A DNA stretch of 64,000 nt from Siphonodentalium dalli (taxonomy: Eukaryota; Mollusca; Scaphopoda; Gadilida; Siphonodentaliidae): NCBI GenBank assembly GCA_032622095.1, contig CP136062.1:163178875-163242874 (forward strand), given 5' to 3'. Shown here piece by piece: positions 19,749-31,475 of the stretch (position 1 is its first letter; each line of letters starts with the position of its first letter). Position numbers and translations under genes: made by a program. The notes beneath the pieces are model-generated. The model searched no databases. It had not been told where the DNA came from and saw only the letters and a program-made list of their open reading frames with translations.

Positions 19749-20044
19749 AAAACAGATGATGGAGATGCGGCACATTTGTGTTCGTTGGTGAATTTACAAT
19801 AAATTACCGAAATTCAGTGAGGTTTTCGAAGAACTGGAAAAATATACCTATGGAATATTGTAGATTGGCATCTAGGGTGTAAGAGGTACCAACAGTTTTT
19901 AGTGAAAATATATTTTGTGTAGGAATACAGTTGAGTTCAAAATGGGTGGCAACAATTTTTTGTTTCGTTCTTTCCGTGACCTGCGGTCCCGGGTGGTGGT
20001 CCGCCAATAAAAGAGGGTTTTTGACCAAATTCCAGGCTCCTGTG
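19749..20044 (-). repeat. ~296-bp repeat, inverted partner of 16384-16680
   Basis: The reverse complement matches 16384-16680 closely, including ACTGTTGGTACCTCTTACAC and CCATAGGTATATTTTTCCAG. Confidence 0.75.
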
Positions 20045-21049
20045 GTTCATCTGAGATGAATAATATCAGACTGCAAGAATGAAGATATGTGATACTGAGA
20101 TGATTAATATCACACATCGAGAATTGGCATTTCATTTTACTCGCTAGTATAGGACTAGAACTCATCAACTAGTCTCCGATCGAGAAAACCATAATAGTAA
20201 TACATGATTGTGTCCATATATTAGCTTTATAGTGTCGCTGTCAACCTTCAATTGATTGAGAAGTACATAAAACATGGATATTCTTGTGTATTTGATCTTC
20301 CCGAGCAGCTGGACCGGTAAAAGACAACTGCAAGCCATAATTGTGTTCTAATATTGAGATTTAGGTCGAACAGCATCACCAGACGATCAATTTAACAACC
20401 GACTTGCTAATAACACGCAGAACACTGTCGATAAAGCATAGTTATTCTGACAATTGATCAGCAGGAATCAGTTCTTCTTCCTATTTTGGTAGAGCATAAT
20501 AGACAACCGGCGACATCTATATCGCCATTATTGTCGGGTAAATTGGCTTATTATTACCCCCTGGAGAATAAAATGTAATCGCGAGGCAAATAGATTATAT
20601 TTTAATAGATTTATTTTTCCCCAACAAATTTATTTCTCGTACAGTCTCGTACAGATTTATTTCTAAACGAGATTTATTTCCCCCAAGCAGTAGGTGCCAA
20701 TATATGGAGTGCGGGCGAGCGTGCGTCTCATGGTTATATCTTACGAATGTTAAAGTCTCAGACTATTCCTTCACAAGAACCATAAATCCCACCCATTATC
20801 CAAGATGGCCGCCAGTGTACAAGGGTTGAAGAGGGGCAACTGTCATTTCGAAGCCCCTCTGCCGATTCAGTATTGTGCAGTTTCATTATATGGTACATGT
20901 AGTGAATGTCCATCATATGCCTAAAATAAATTATTTATATATGGTAGTAAAGTTGAGATATGTATTTGTGTTTGACAATGTTTCGTTATACAAGTTTCAG
21001 TATACATGTATATATATGGCGAGAGAGAAGTTTCGTTTATATATTTAAA
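20045..21049. other. Stretch with nothing recognised
   Basis: No gene is seen. It has weak similarity to 15.8-16.1 kb (see that entry) and an isolated CAAGATGGCCGCC block near 20800. Confidence 0.35.
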
Positions 21050-21544
21050 CTAGCAGGTGGACCCGACTTCGTCCGGGCTGTTTCCCCTCTGCTTTTCGAC
21101 GAATTGCGCGATTTGACCTTGAATTGTCCATTTTGAAGGTCAAGGTCAGGTGGGGTCACGATTTGACCCGTCCAAAACACTGCCCGGACAAAAGTACCCG
21201 ACAAAAGTACCCGTCGAAATCCATCCGGTTTTACCCGATTTGACCTCGAATTGATCATTTTGAAGGTCAAGGTCAGGTCGGGGTCACGATTCGACCCGTC
21301 CAAAACACTCAGTGGACAAAAGTAACCCCACGTATCAAATTTCGTCGAAATCCCATCAAAAATTCGCGATTTGACCTTGAATTGACCCGATTTCAAGGTC
21401 AATGTCACGTCGCACGGGCAAACGAATAGGCTTACGACACTCCCCATACGAAATTATCCCTAGACACTAATTTTCATCGAAATCCCGTGATATTCGGGCG
21501 TTCGACCTTGAAATGACCCGATTTCAAGGTCAATGTCACGTCGC
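21050..21544 (-). mobile_element. Helitron-like element, 3' end, 5'-truncated
   Basis: On the minus strand the element ends with a short GC hairpin (GCCCGGACGAAGTCGGGT), about 12 more bases, and CTAG followed by T. That is the classic Helitron 3' structure (hairpin plus CTRR, inserted 5' of T). The body consists of repeated blocks containing GACCTTGACCTTCAAAATG and GGACGGGTCAAATCGTGAC types. The 5' TC end is not present: a piggyBac-like fragment abuts at 21545. Confidence 0.65.
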
Positions 21545-21574
21545 TTTTGGCCGGTTTGTTGGGTAAAGGGTTAA
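21545..21574 (+). mobile_element. Solo end of the piggyBac-like MITE
   Basis: TTTTGGCCGGTTTGTTGGG followed by TAAAGGGTTAA matches the terminal 30 bp of the copy ending at 22101. The rest is missing. Confidence 0.6.
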
Positions 21575-21732
21575 CTGAGTGGGAGAATCCATATAGAATA
21601 GAAAGGGTTGTACGTACATTTGCAATAATACAACCAAGAACCTCCTGATATGTGCAATAAAGAATTTCTCTGGATCTATCAAGCGAAGACTCTTGAATTT
21701 CACATAATCATCATCTTCAAGCTTCACAGTAA
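21575..21732. other. Short spacer between piggyBac-like copies
   Basis: No recognisable feature. Confidence 0.4.
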
Positions 21733-22101
21733 TTAACCCTTTACCCAACAGAACGGCCCTGTGCCAATGCATTCTCTTATATATGCGAGTCGACCATAGG
21801 TCGCCTCGCATATATAAGAGAATGCATTGGCTTAACACATTAAAATTTATAAAATTGTTAAAGAATGTAAGAAAAAATGGTCAATGCATTCTCTTATATA
21901 TGCGAGGCGACCTATGGTCGACTCGCATATATAAGAGAATGCATTGGCACAGGGCGTAACTATAACCATCACAATGTGGTCAATGAGCCGGTTCCAATGA
22001 TATCCATATTTGTATGGTTTTATTGAGACAGACCCAAGATAATTTAGGCTGTTGCAGCTTTATTTGGCCGTTTTTGGCCGGTTTGTTGGGTAAAGGGTTA
22101 A
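21733..22101 (-). mobile_element. piggyBac-like MITE, complete copy
   Basis: It is bounded by TTAA (21733-21736 and 22098-22101), with CCCTTTACCCAACA terminal repeats. Compared with 1451-1852 it is inverted. It has the same two inner palindromes, here at about 21766-21831 and 21882-21947. The right TTAA is shared with the start of the family A MITE at 22098. Confidence 0.75.
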
Positions 22102-22515
22102 AGATGCATTGCCGATTTAACGCTCGCAAATCACTATTTCTTTGGCTTCGGTGGTAAAAACAATATATTTTATTCGAGTTGTGGAACGCACACATCAAAG
22201 CTGATACTGATCAAATATCGATTTTTGAAATTTGTTATTTCCCGACAAATGTTATTTATGGCGGCCTGACAAATATTCTTCAAGCCGACGGTCTCGGACC
22301 AAATTGCGGATGAAGGTGGATAACTCTAAAATCAAGTGGCTTTTGGGTGTTAGATATTTGATAATCCGGCCATATTTCGTTGAATAAAATGTTGATAATG
22401 TTGGCAATGGCAATGTTATACTATAGTTGTTGACTGTGGTTAGCATTTCAAAACATTTTGTTGTTGTTGGAATATGATGATATGGGGACCATTTAATCGG
22501 ATTGAGTATCTTTAA
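22098..22515 (+). mobile_element. Family A MITE, most complete copy
   Basis: TTAA (22098-22101) is followed by AGATGCATTGCCGATTTAAC, a diverged left end. The right end is ATCGGATTGAGTATCT followed by TTAA (22512-22515). The internal ...CTAAAATCAAGTGGCTTTT is the inverted form of the site CACTTG where the Polinton-like element entered another copy. No open frame. Confidence 0.7.
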
Positions 22516-22890
22516 GATAAGACAAAACAAATCAATGGGTTTTAATACATTTGAGAAGTCAAAAGTATTTTTACCATTTTATCTCTCTATATGCCAATAA
22601 CTGCTATAGAATAATTGATAAATTCACAAAACAAGCAAATCACCAAAGAGCGTATCGCTTTGCTCAATGATGGCATAGCCGCCGACGGCACTTAGTTGAT
22701 GTCATGATTTAACATCATACCCCCATAAATAGAACTTACGGCATCGAACTTATCTCAGCCCAATTTCATTGATCAATAGCCATATATATCATGAAAATTG
22801 TCAAATATAGACAATTTGTGGTTCATTTTTGAATGACAACGGTTATGAAATTTATTGAATCAAGAACATTTTCCAAAGTTCCATCCCATT
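22516..22890. other. Stretch with nothing recognised
   Basis: No feature recognised. Confidence 0.4.
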
Positions 22891-22894
22891 ATTA

Positions 22895-23014
22895 TATAGA
22901 TATTGCACGGCTTGGGTGTGCCAAAATAGTGGTCCGATGTGAGGAGTAGACTATTCCTTCACGAGGACCACTATTTTTGGCATAGTCACCGACAGGCCGT
23001 GCAATGTCTATTAT
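22895..23014. repeat. ~120-bp inverted repeat
   Basis: The left arm (TAGATATTGCACGGC...CCAAAATAGTGGTCC) is mirrored by the right arm (GGACCACTATTTTTGGC...CCGTGCAATGTCTA). Probably a small foldback element. Confidence 0.65.
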
Positions 23015-23119
23015 ATTTTATCGAGCGTTCTTCATTATGTCCCAGGACCCATAATGTCAAACAATTCACAATCATCTACGTATTCCCCTTTCATTGCAGG
23101 ACGATTTCAAAATGTTCAG

Positions 23120-23331
23120 TAGAAATTTTGTTGTTCTTTTGTTTGTTTGTTTTTGTTTTTTGTTGTTAAATTTTCTTCAATAAATTGCCCAGCTTCTAAT
23201 TGGGCAAATCTTAAATGTTCCTCCTTCGGCAGCCTTCGGGAGTTATTGTTGCCATTTTGACTTGCAATGGAAAGCAGACATCGGTGTTTGTTGTTGTTAT
23301 TCTTGTTGTTATTGTTGTTGTTATTATTATT

Positions 23332-23364
<33 letters not shown>

Positions 23365-23365
23365 A
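23120..23365. repeat. TTG/GTT-rich low-complexity segment
   Basis: TTG and TTTG repeats are dense at 23130-23166 and 23286-23365. The asparagine-rich open frame on the minus strand is an artefact of the repeat. Confidence 0.8.
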
Positions 23366-23399
23366 AACAATGACGTAAGTTCAATTTTTTTTTTTTTTT

Positions 23400-24194
23400 A
23401 CCGAAAATAAACTGAAGATTCGTTTAGAAAATTTAGTAACGCGAACTAAGGAAATAGACAAAATATCGAAGGATATTGTGATCAGCGGAGAAAGAAACAT
23501 GATAAATCGCCGCATCAAACATTGGTACAACATCACAAATAACATAAAGAACTTGCTTATGATCATTTATTGTCCTCTAGTTGTCGATTGCAAATACATT
23601 TCTGACAAAAACATGTTGAACTTTTGCAGTGAGGAGATGACTTTCAAATTACCTCTCGGTATAGTGGACATGCTAAAATAGATTTCTGGATTTTCCAAGC
23701 GATAGTGGGCGTGCTAAAATTAGGAGGCCCACTATCGTGTCGTGGACGACACTATCGATACAAGTGAATGTCAAGCAACCAATCGCAAGCGTGGATAAGA
23801 CTTAGATTGAGATAAAATATCTTTAGATATGATATCATGGATATATATCGGGACAGATTTGACACAAAGAAATCTATACCAATAAAACTCAATTGTGCGT
23901 GCATGTTTGTTTGTTTATCCGGGCTACAGGCGACCAAGCGGCTGGATTGTCGGATCTGAAAATGTGTACATATGGGCAATTTTACCCTGAGACTCTTATT
24001 AGATAGTTCCCGTGGCTGGATGGTCATATGCATGTAGGTATGTAGGCCTAGACGGACAAGATGCTAATTTGTGTGTTCTGTTTTGTCCTAGTAATTAGGG
24101 ATAACGGATCATCTGAGTATTTCTGATAGTGGATATGATAGAGTATCGTATATTCTATCATAAACATATAACCAGTGCAAACGTTGCGCCATAA
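23400..24194. other. Stretch with nothing recognised
   Basis: No gene is seen. A short inverted pair (GATAGTGGGCGTGC...GGCCCACTATC) occurs at 23700-23740. Confidence 0.4.
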
Positions 24195-24660
24195 TCTAAT
24201 ATATATTTTGGGACTTCTGTCTGTGTGTTAGCTATATATGGCCGGGAAAACGACTGGACCGATTGAGCTCAAACTTCCAATCTAAGGTTAAAAATCCACG
24301 GGCAGTGTTTACGCCGTTTTGGAGAAGCTCCGAGCACCCCTTCTCCACCCTCAGTCACCAAAATGACCATTCGTGGCACTGTGGCGTTAATCGCGTTGAT
24401 ATTTAAAGAGCGTTCGTATCCGCAGTGTCGTTGACAAAGAGCGTATGCGTGTAGTGTGATTCTTAAGTCTGGGGCCAGACGTGAGTGTGCCTTTATCCAG
24501 ACATGAGCGTGTTGTGTGATTCTTATGTCTGTCTTCGTACTTAGGGGTTCCAAGGAACGGGGGAGATTTTCATCGGGTAAGTTTTTTCCGCCCGAGACGA
24601 TCTTCACATTGAAACGGGTACGCAGTGATCGCGTTTGGCTAACGAAAACGAACTTCTCTT
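24195..24660 (+). mobile_element. Helitron-like element, 5' end
   Basis: A/TC then TCTAATATATATTTTGGGAC and CTTCTGTCTGTGTGTTAGCT match the 5' start of the complete Helitron-like element at 35627. The sequence continues with a GGCCGGGAAAACGACTGGAC-type block, then diverges. No 3' hairpin/CTAG end was located. Confidence 0.5.
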
Positions 24661-24666
24661 CTCATA

Positions 24667-24689
24667 TCTATTATATATTTTGGAAGATC

Positions 24690-24724
<35 letters not shown>

Positions 24725-24965
24725 GTGTGGGGGTGTGTGTGTCTGTGTGATCGCGATGGACTCGAAAACGGCCTAGCCGATTTCGATGAAACTTGGTATG
24801 TGGGGGTATTTTCTGCCAGGAAGTGGCATGGGCCTATTGATTTTCAGATCCGAGGTCAACTTTTCACGTGCCGAGGTCAAATCTGTTTTTACGCTGTGTT
24901 ACGGGACTTTCATTTGAGTTCGGTGCTTACAAATCGATTCGAAACAGCGCGAATAATAAAATGCC
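24667..24965 (+). mobile_element. Second Helitron-like 5' end with TG microsatellite
   Basis: TCTATTATATATTTTGGAAG and a (TG)n run (about 24688-24745) are followed by CGATGGACTCGAAAACGGCC and CCGATTTCGATGAAACTTGG. These are diverged versions of the internal blocks of the element at 24195 and 35627. No 3' end was found. Confidence 0.4.
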
Positions 24966-25006
24966 AGTCATAATAATGACACTGTGAGAATCTTTCGTGT
25001 TTCCTC

Positions 25007-25135
25007 ACTGAAAAAAAAAACTTAGTCATAGCCTTAGTCAACCCGTAACTTAGTTATTTTTGACTAACGTAGCCAAAAGTAACTAAGTGTGACCTTAGTC
25101 ACACCTTAGTTACTAAGGTTAATATTTTCTTGATT
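25007..25135. repeat. CTTAGTCA-type repeat with CACTGAAAAAAAA end
   Basis: CACTGAAAAAAAAAACTTAGTC starts the repeat, followed by many ACTTAGT/GACTAA and CCTTAGTCA motifs in both orientations. It is the inverted relative of the block at 35291-35478 and its counterparts in the tandem units. Confidence 0.6.
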
Positions 25136-26189
25136 CAGTCATGCCGTCAAAACTCAATAGTATACTTATCGGCGACATATTATATACGGCAATGACTCCA
25201 TACAGTATGACTGAATCTTACTCTGCTGACATTTAATATGTATATAATATCGCATTCATTCTGTGTTAATCGTGTCGGTACGTCTATGGACGAGTACGTA
25301 AATTTAACGCAAATTATTATCACGCCATGTTTTGGCTGACATTTTTAATTCGGAAAAATCACTAAAATCAGAGTGATTTAGACGTGATATTGGCGTCGAA
25401 AGAACTAAAAGAGACGACATATTACATAAATAACAACCATGGCGTATTTGGAGAGCGGATAAAACCAGGATAAAAGAGAAGTTAGGAAAATAATCTGCGA
25501 AACCGTTCATCGTGTATTGTTGAACTAATTTATTTATTATTCAGCTGCTTTCAACAAGTGGACAATTTGTCAATAATAGCTTGAATCTTTATTCTACATG
25601 TGAAAGAACGGTGCCTGAAATATTTGCTGCCAAAATTAGATTTGTGCCTGATGACTCCTTCAAGGTTACATGTACAGTACACAGTACTGTACAGTACATG
25701 CAGTGTGGTGAACGTTTTTCGCTGTGGCATTGTGGACGACTACGCCAAGTTGAAGTTCATTCCGGCTTGGTTTGGTGATCGAGACTGTTACCTGTTCGAT
25801 TGCGGACAGTTGTTAAAGACGGTCTGATTTCGGTTCCTTTGATAACCGCACAAGTTTAAATTCTGTGAAAAAAAGGCTTATTAATCATTGACAATTTCCA
25901 CTAAATTCATCGAGAGCAGTGAGGCATGCCAATTAATCGATGAATCATGACATGATCCATTCAATCGAATCAATGGTCTGACTTCATTCAGATGAACACA
26001 AGGCTGAAGCTTCGATGTCAAGCAATAGTGACAATAATAACAACGACTCAACGAGCAGCTATTAATATTAGAATGGTGAAAATGCAGTTGACAGTACTTG
26101 TTCAGAATCTGATTCTTTCAGAGCACATTGACATGCATGTACAATTACAAGAGATGATATGTGGCGTGCGCACCAGTGTAATTCACAGA
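25136..26189. other. Stretch with a possible but unconvincing coding block
   Basis: No gene could be supported. A 75-codon frame (25600-25827) has a balanced composition toward its end (CGIVDDYAKLKFIPAWFGD), preceded by a CAG. This would suit an exon, but I do not recognise it and no partner exon was found. A short palindrome (ACATGTACAGTAC...) lies near 25667. Confidence 0.25.
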
Positions 26190-26227
26190 GGGTCGACGTA
26201 TTTGGCCATACAGTAGTATCCGTCCGA
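26190..26227 (+). repeat. 38-bp exact inverted match to 34089-34126
   Basis: The 38 bp starting GGGTCGACGTATTTGGCC are the exact reverse complement of 34089-34126 and of the same site in every later tandem unit. Just beyond, both sites continue toward a CTTCGG/TTTCGG. It may be a transposon end shared by two elements. Confidence 0.7.
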
Positions 26228-26872
26228 AAACTTCGGACCGACAATTCGACCCATGCTCGAAACCGGAAGACGACGACTGAGGTTACTATGGAGAAACTAT
26301 AAACAACCCAATATGTTGTGAATTCGTGATCGGGCGTTATCGCGATAACATATTATTGATTACAAATAAACATTAAATTAATTCAGTTGTATGAATGTGT
26401 CAACAAAATAAAATTTGGGGAAACTATAGCCTGAATTAGTTGGAAATTTCATGATCATTTCAATGATTTTCATGCCAAAATGGCAAAAAAACAAATGGAA
26501 AATATCAATGTATTACTATTAAGTATTATCATATGCCGATATGGAATTCGAAATTCGTAAATGATGCATTGATTGCCAAAAGTTACCCTTTGAATTTAAT
26601 ATACCTGACTGCATGGAGAGACGTGGCGACAGGGTGGGGGGTTGGGGTGTGTCTCACCCCCAACTTTGGTCAAAAATTTCAACCACACCAATTTCTGTGA
26701 TTTCAACAGTAACTGTTGCCAAAACATTACGTTATTAGTTGGAACAGTCCGAACACAGGAGCCCTGTGGTTGGAAATCTCACAGCAACAATAGGTTGAAA
26801 ATGTTCTTGTAGTTTGATTTTCAAAACAATTTATTGGGGGAATTAATTGTTTTTGGACAACATTTGCAATAT
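26228..26872. other. Stretch with nothing recognised
   Basis: No gene recognised. Confidence 0.4.
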
Positions 26873-26958
26873 AGAACCATGGTTTATGAATATATAGGAT
26901 ATTAGGCATGGGCACAGAACCATGGTTTATGAATATATAGGATATTAGGCATGGGCAC
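26873..26958 (+). repeat. 43-bp tandem duplication
   Basis: Two identical 43-bp units start AGAACCATGGTTTATGAATA at 26873 and 26916. Confidence 0.9.
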
Positions 26959-26968
26959 TGAGGTGCAA

Positions 26969-27072
26969 AGGGGGGGGGGGGGGTACATGTGTGCAATGGA
27001 ATTATGCAAAACTGATTCAAGGGGGGGGGGGTGCAGTTGGAATTTCCCAAGGTGGACACCCCCCCCCCCCAA
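26969..27072. repeat. Cluster of poly-G and poly-C runs
   Basis: G runs of over 10 bases (near 26970 and 27020) and a C run (near 27058) occur within 100 bp. Similar runs occur at 27428, 28685, 30535 and 32000. Confidence 0.85.
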
Positions 27073-27229
27073 TGGAGACCCGGCCTCCAGCCACGTCCCT
27101 GCCTGACTGTCACAACAGACCCTATCCAAATGAATTTTAGAAGGTGGTGTCTTCACTGAAACTGAAAATCACTGTTCATGCCATTAAATTTAAATGATTA
27201 ATTTTGGGACTTAATTGTTAATCTGTCAG

Positions 27230-28640
27230 TTGTGCTCAAGTTCAAATATTTATGCTCAAGTACAAACCATTTGTGTTTAAGAACAAATCATTTGCGCTTA
27301 AATGCAAATCAGTTATGCTTTAGCGCAAATCATTTTCGCTTCAGCGCAAATAGATCATATTTACTCTAAAGCGCAAATGATTTGCGCTTAACTACCTTAA
27401 GGCTTAAGTGCAAATTAAAATATTCATGACCCCCCCCCCGAATTAATTTTAAATGGCACAGGCCTGAATAATCATTCAAGTCTATATAGGCCCACCATAA
27501 AGCAAAAATAAATAATAATATGTGATAAGGGCCTCTCATATCTGTGGACATTTTTATTTTATTTATTTAAATCTGGACCCCCTGTGACTTAGTGACATAG
27601 TGCCCGGCTAAAAGTGCAATACTGACAAAAGGCCTAGTGCCTAGTAGTGGGTGGGGGTCTCAAAAAGAGATGAACATGCATGTTTAAATTGTTATTTCAA
27701 TATTCGCATTTGAATAACATCGCAATAGATGCTATAGAATCAATGTGATAACTATAACACTGTCAGTGTAGGCTAGTATTCAGGGATGTATGGGATGCCA
27801 AGTTCACATTTAATTTTAATAGCTAATTAAGCTTAAGTGTAATGCCATTACACATAAATGAGGTGTAAATTAACCCATTATGCTTAAGCTTAATGGTATT
27901 AGTATTACGCTCAAGCATAATGTTATTATATGCTTAAGCCAAATTCACATTTAATAATTATTTACGCTTTAGTAATATTATTTATACTTAAACGCAAATG
28001 TTTGTCTTAAGTGCAAATATTTATGCTTAAGCGCAATGTTTTTTATGGGAAGCCAAATTGACATTTAATAAATAATTGAGCTTAAGCGCAATAAGGAATC
28101 CCTTATTGCACTTAAGCGCAATAAAGGAAGATCTAATTGAACTTAAGCGCAATAAGAATATTCCTTATTGCGCTTAAGCGCAATCAGAATATTCCTTATT
28201 GTGATTAAGCGCAATAAGAGATTTCTTATTGCGCTTAAGTGCAATTACATCCTTATTGCGCTTAAGCGGAATTAATATCTCCCTCTGCAAATAGTAGAAT
28301 TAACCTATATTTGCCTGTTAACAGGTACCATGGACTACACCATTTGAATTATAGGGAGTTTATGTAATGTGGCTAATTGCGCTTAAGCGTAATAAGGAAT
28401 ATTCCTGATTGTGTTTAAGCCATAAATAATTGTTTAATATAATCACAAATAATTGTGCTTACCTGCAAATAATTATTAAAAATTAATTTGGCCCCCCATA
28501 TAACCTTAATTCAATTTCCATTATGCTTAAGAGTAATGGCCTGAGATTTAACTTAATATAATAGAATTGCGCTTAAGCGAAATGGAATATATGACTCTTA
28601 AGCGTAATTAGCTATTAAATGTGAATTTGGCCTCCCATTA
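27230..28640. repeat. Dense array of GCGCTTAAGCGC-type palindromes
   Basis: Over about 1.4 kb, dozens of perfect and degenerate copies of the self-complementary core TTGCGCTTAAGCGCAA occur, spaced irregularly (15-60 bp). They alternate with AATAAGGAATATTCCTTATT, itself palindromic, especially at 28070-28270. Edges are diffuse. There is no coding capacity and no constant repeat length, so it is neither a classical satellite nor a CRISPR array. Confidence 0.8.
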
Positions 28641-28982
28641 GGATGCGGTGACCGGAGGGTGGGTATTTTTGTCTGTATTAAGTTACCCCCCCCCCCCCCC
28701 CCAACTTTGACGAAAATCTTCAATAGTTGGAAATTTCATGCCTAACAAAATATTAGAGGGAAATTTTGGATGAACAATAGGATGAATTTGCCTCGCATAT
28801 ATAGTAGAATGCACTGGCTTACAAGGTCAAGGTAAATATTGTTAGTGTAAACAATATTTCATTCTCAAGAACTAGCAAATATAAGACATAATGTAAAGAC
28901 ATTAACAATTCAACATTGGAGAAAAGGATTTGGCAGTTAGCCAAATGCTTATAGTACACAGTAATGCTCTAATTAATCGACT
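28641..28982. other. Short stretch with a poly-C run and a piggyBac-hairpin fragment
   Basis: A C run starts near 28686. CCTCGCATATATAGTAGAATG near 28791 resembles one arm of the piggyBac-like MITE hairpin. Nothing else was recognised. Confidence 0.4.
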
Positions 28983-29116
28983 TCTTAACCACAGCAGAAT
29001 TATGGGTAACTTTTCAGGATTTAGTTGGAAATATGGCTTGTTGTCATTTATCGGAAAGCTCTCGGCGAGAGCTTTCCGATGAATGGCAACAATCCATAAT
29101 TCTGCTGTGGTTATGG
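28983..29116. mobile_element. Foldback MITE with TAACCACAGCAGAATTAT ends
   Basis: The left end CTTAACCACAGCAGAATTAT is mirrored by ATAATTCTGCTGTGGTTAT. The centre is a perfect hairpin (ATCGGAAAGCTCTCG/CGAGAGCTTTCCGAT). Parts of the same sequence border the ATPase relics inside the foldback Polinton-like element (6684-6905 and mirror), so this family contributed to that element. Confidence 0.65.
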
Positions 29117-29469
29117 AGTTGATTAATTAGGGCATTACTGTAGGTGGCCATTTCCTTGGTATATATATTGTATCATGGCTTGATTGCATCTCAATGATGA
29201 ATTGCCTGTTCCACAAGTAAATATTGTTAGGCGGCTTTGTGTGACCCACATTATGTGAGTAAAGGGGGGATGCCCTATAGCAGAAGAGTCCACAATTAGA
29301 GGTACCATGTCTTACCCACCGGAAGCTGACATAAGCTAATGATAGGTAGAGCACTTATACTAAAGTTATATATTCGCCTACATGGCTCTATTAAAGAGAA
29401 ACTCAAGAATGCACAGGCACATTTTTTTTTGCAAATTTCAGGAAGCTTCAATCATGGAAGTGTTAAAGA
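29117..29469. other. Stretch with nothing recognised
   Basis: A block near 29120-29145 (TTAGGGCATTACTGTAGGT) still resembles sequence next to the relic at 6910-6940. Otherwise nothing recognised. Confidence 0.35.
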
Positions 29470-30300
29470 TGCATAATATGATTTAGCACCCCAATTACAA
29501 AGTAAAGTTGAGCTAACAATGACTAATATTGGCCCATGACCAGCTATGCAGACATGGAATATATGCTACAACCTTGCTTTCTGGTTCATGTAGTCCCCAT
29601 GCCTGCTTATTCCACCTGGTCATGTATAGGTGTTATATTTATCTACTTTAAAAGCATATAGGTTGGTGATAACATGAAAAAACTAATTCTTTGCCATTTA
29701 ATTCAGCTGTTTAATTCTGAAAAATAATATAATATTTACCCAATAGCTAATGGGGCATGGAATACAGCCTTGCTTTTTGTTCTTGGACTCACCTTGTCAG
29801 ATAATGCCATATTGCTTGATGTTTACATTCAAACCAGATATGTTGATGATAACATGAAAAAGCGCAGTTTTCGTCCCTAAATTTTGGAGAAAAATTACTT
29901 ATATTGGCCCGATAACATGAAAATGCTAAATTTTCACTTCTTAATTTCGGAGAAATGACCCAATAGCCATCTAGTGAGGTATGATTTACTCTGCATATCA
30001 GATCATTCTGTTTGAGCATGTGTGAGTGACTTATATTTACTTTAAAGTAACTGTGTTGGTGAAAACATGAAAAAGCTCAACTTTCTTCACTAAATTTTTG
30101 GGGATAATGACTGGTGTTGAACCAACATCCAGCTGGTTAGGCTTATAAGACAGCCTTGCTTTTTGCTGTAGAATTCCTCAGATTAGATTCATTTTATGGT
30201 GGCTTGTTTTTGGGTTCTTTATATTGAATTTGAAATCAAATGTGATAATACATGAAAAAACTAAATTTTACAAAGAACCCCAAAATGAACATTATCAAGT
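29470..30300 (+). repeat. Degenerate ~190-bp tandem repeat at the start of the macrosatellite
   Basis: The marker GATAACATGAAAAA recurs near 29668, 29847, 29911 (as GATAACATGAAAATGC), 30061 and 30246. It is accompanied by ACAGCCTTGCTTTTTG and TTTACTTTAAA blocks. Copies are strongly diverged. Unit 1 of the long tandem array begins inside this repeat, at 29813. Confidence 0.55.
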
Positions 30301-31475
30301 GTAATTTGAACACCAATCAGATGGTTTATACTAAAAATATTTTTTACAAGAATCATCGCAGAACTTTCAAAATATATCTGATAGGTACATATACATGTAT
30401 ACAAGGCTACCAGCTCCACTGCTTCAAGAATCAAGATGGTTGGTTACTAGTCAGGTTTAAAAACAAATAATATTTCTGGTAACCCAACTGCCCCTACATG
30501 TAATTCACACCTCTGCCCCTACTAATTTTAGTATACCCCCCCCCCTGAAAAATAAAATAATATACTAATCACAAAGCTATACTTTCTTGTCACATAATTT
30601 TATCTGTTAAATTAAGTGCCAAACTTTCAAACTTAACATATTTCTTTCACTTTTTACATCTTATACATCCTGATATATACACAATAGACCACATATTTTC
30701 TATTATATTTGTTGAGCTTGAAATAGTTTTTAGGTCCCGTTATTTTTGGATTAAGCCTGGTTAAATTTTATTGTAATACGACCCTGCCTAACTATGCTTA
30801 AAAGCCATGTCCTGATTGGCCAGTGGCCCGAGTTACCATGGCTCTCTCGTTCCAGTTTTGTGGTACAATTCTACTTTTTCCAATTGTACCACGAAAAAAA
30901 TCGGTTTATTCAGATCGCCGCACGCGACTTTTCCCGTTTTTTCTAACTCCGCGCAAACGGGGCATCAACGGAGTACACCCGCACCCGTAACCCTTTGAAT
31001 TTTGCTACATCTTGACAATCTTGCGAATTTTCTAGCGATTTGTCGCTTGAAACCAGTTTGGTTGCCAATGAATATGGTCCAAATGATGTTATGGTATATT
31101 GATATATGTTACGACCAAAGAAAGTTACTTAATAAGTATATTAAATGACAAAATAAATCCATGGGGCCGGGCGCACATTCGTCGATTCGAATCTCGATCA
31201 TATTCGTCGATTCGATATTTCGGAATCAAGTTGAAAATGAAAGCGTTTGTTCACCAGTACAGAAAGGGGATAAGATTAGTTTAGTAAACTAGATCATTTA
31301 GATCGCTTTGTGTAAGGAAAATGGTCCATAGTCGATGATCATATTCATGTTGTCCCAACAACGTTCAACACAGAAATGACCGCAATTCGTATTTCCTGTA
31401 CAATTTAAATGAAAGGCACGGGCGCCGCTGAAAACACACCGTTTTTTAGCCAATCACAACGATTATTTTCTAGAA

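Noticed and set aside
23116-23370. Asparagine-rich frame on the minus strand
   Set aside because: It is microsatellite-derived and has no other coding signal.
24195-24965. A single complete Helitron from 24195 to 24965
   Set aside because: No hairpin plus CTAG end was found. The two 5'-like starts are better treated as separate fragments.
26727-27156. Proline-rich frames on the minus strand
   Set aside because: They arise from the poly-G/poly-C cluster.
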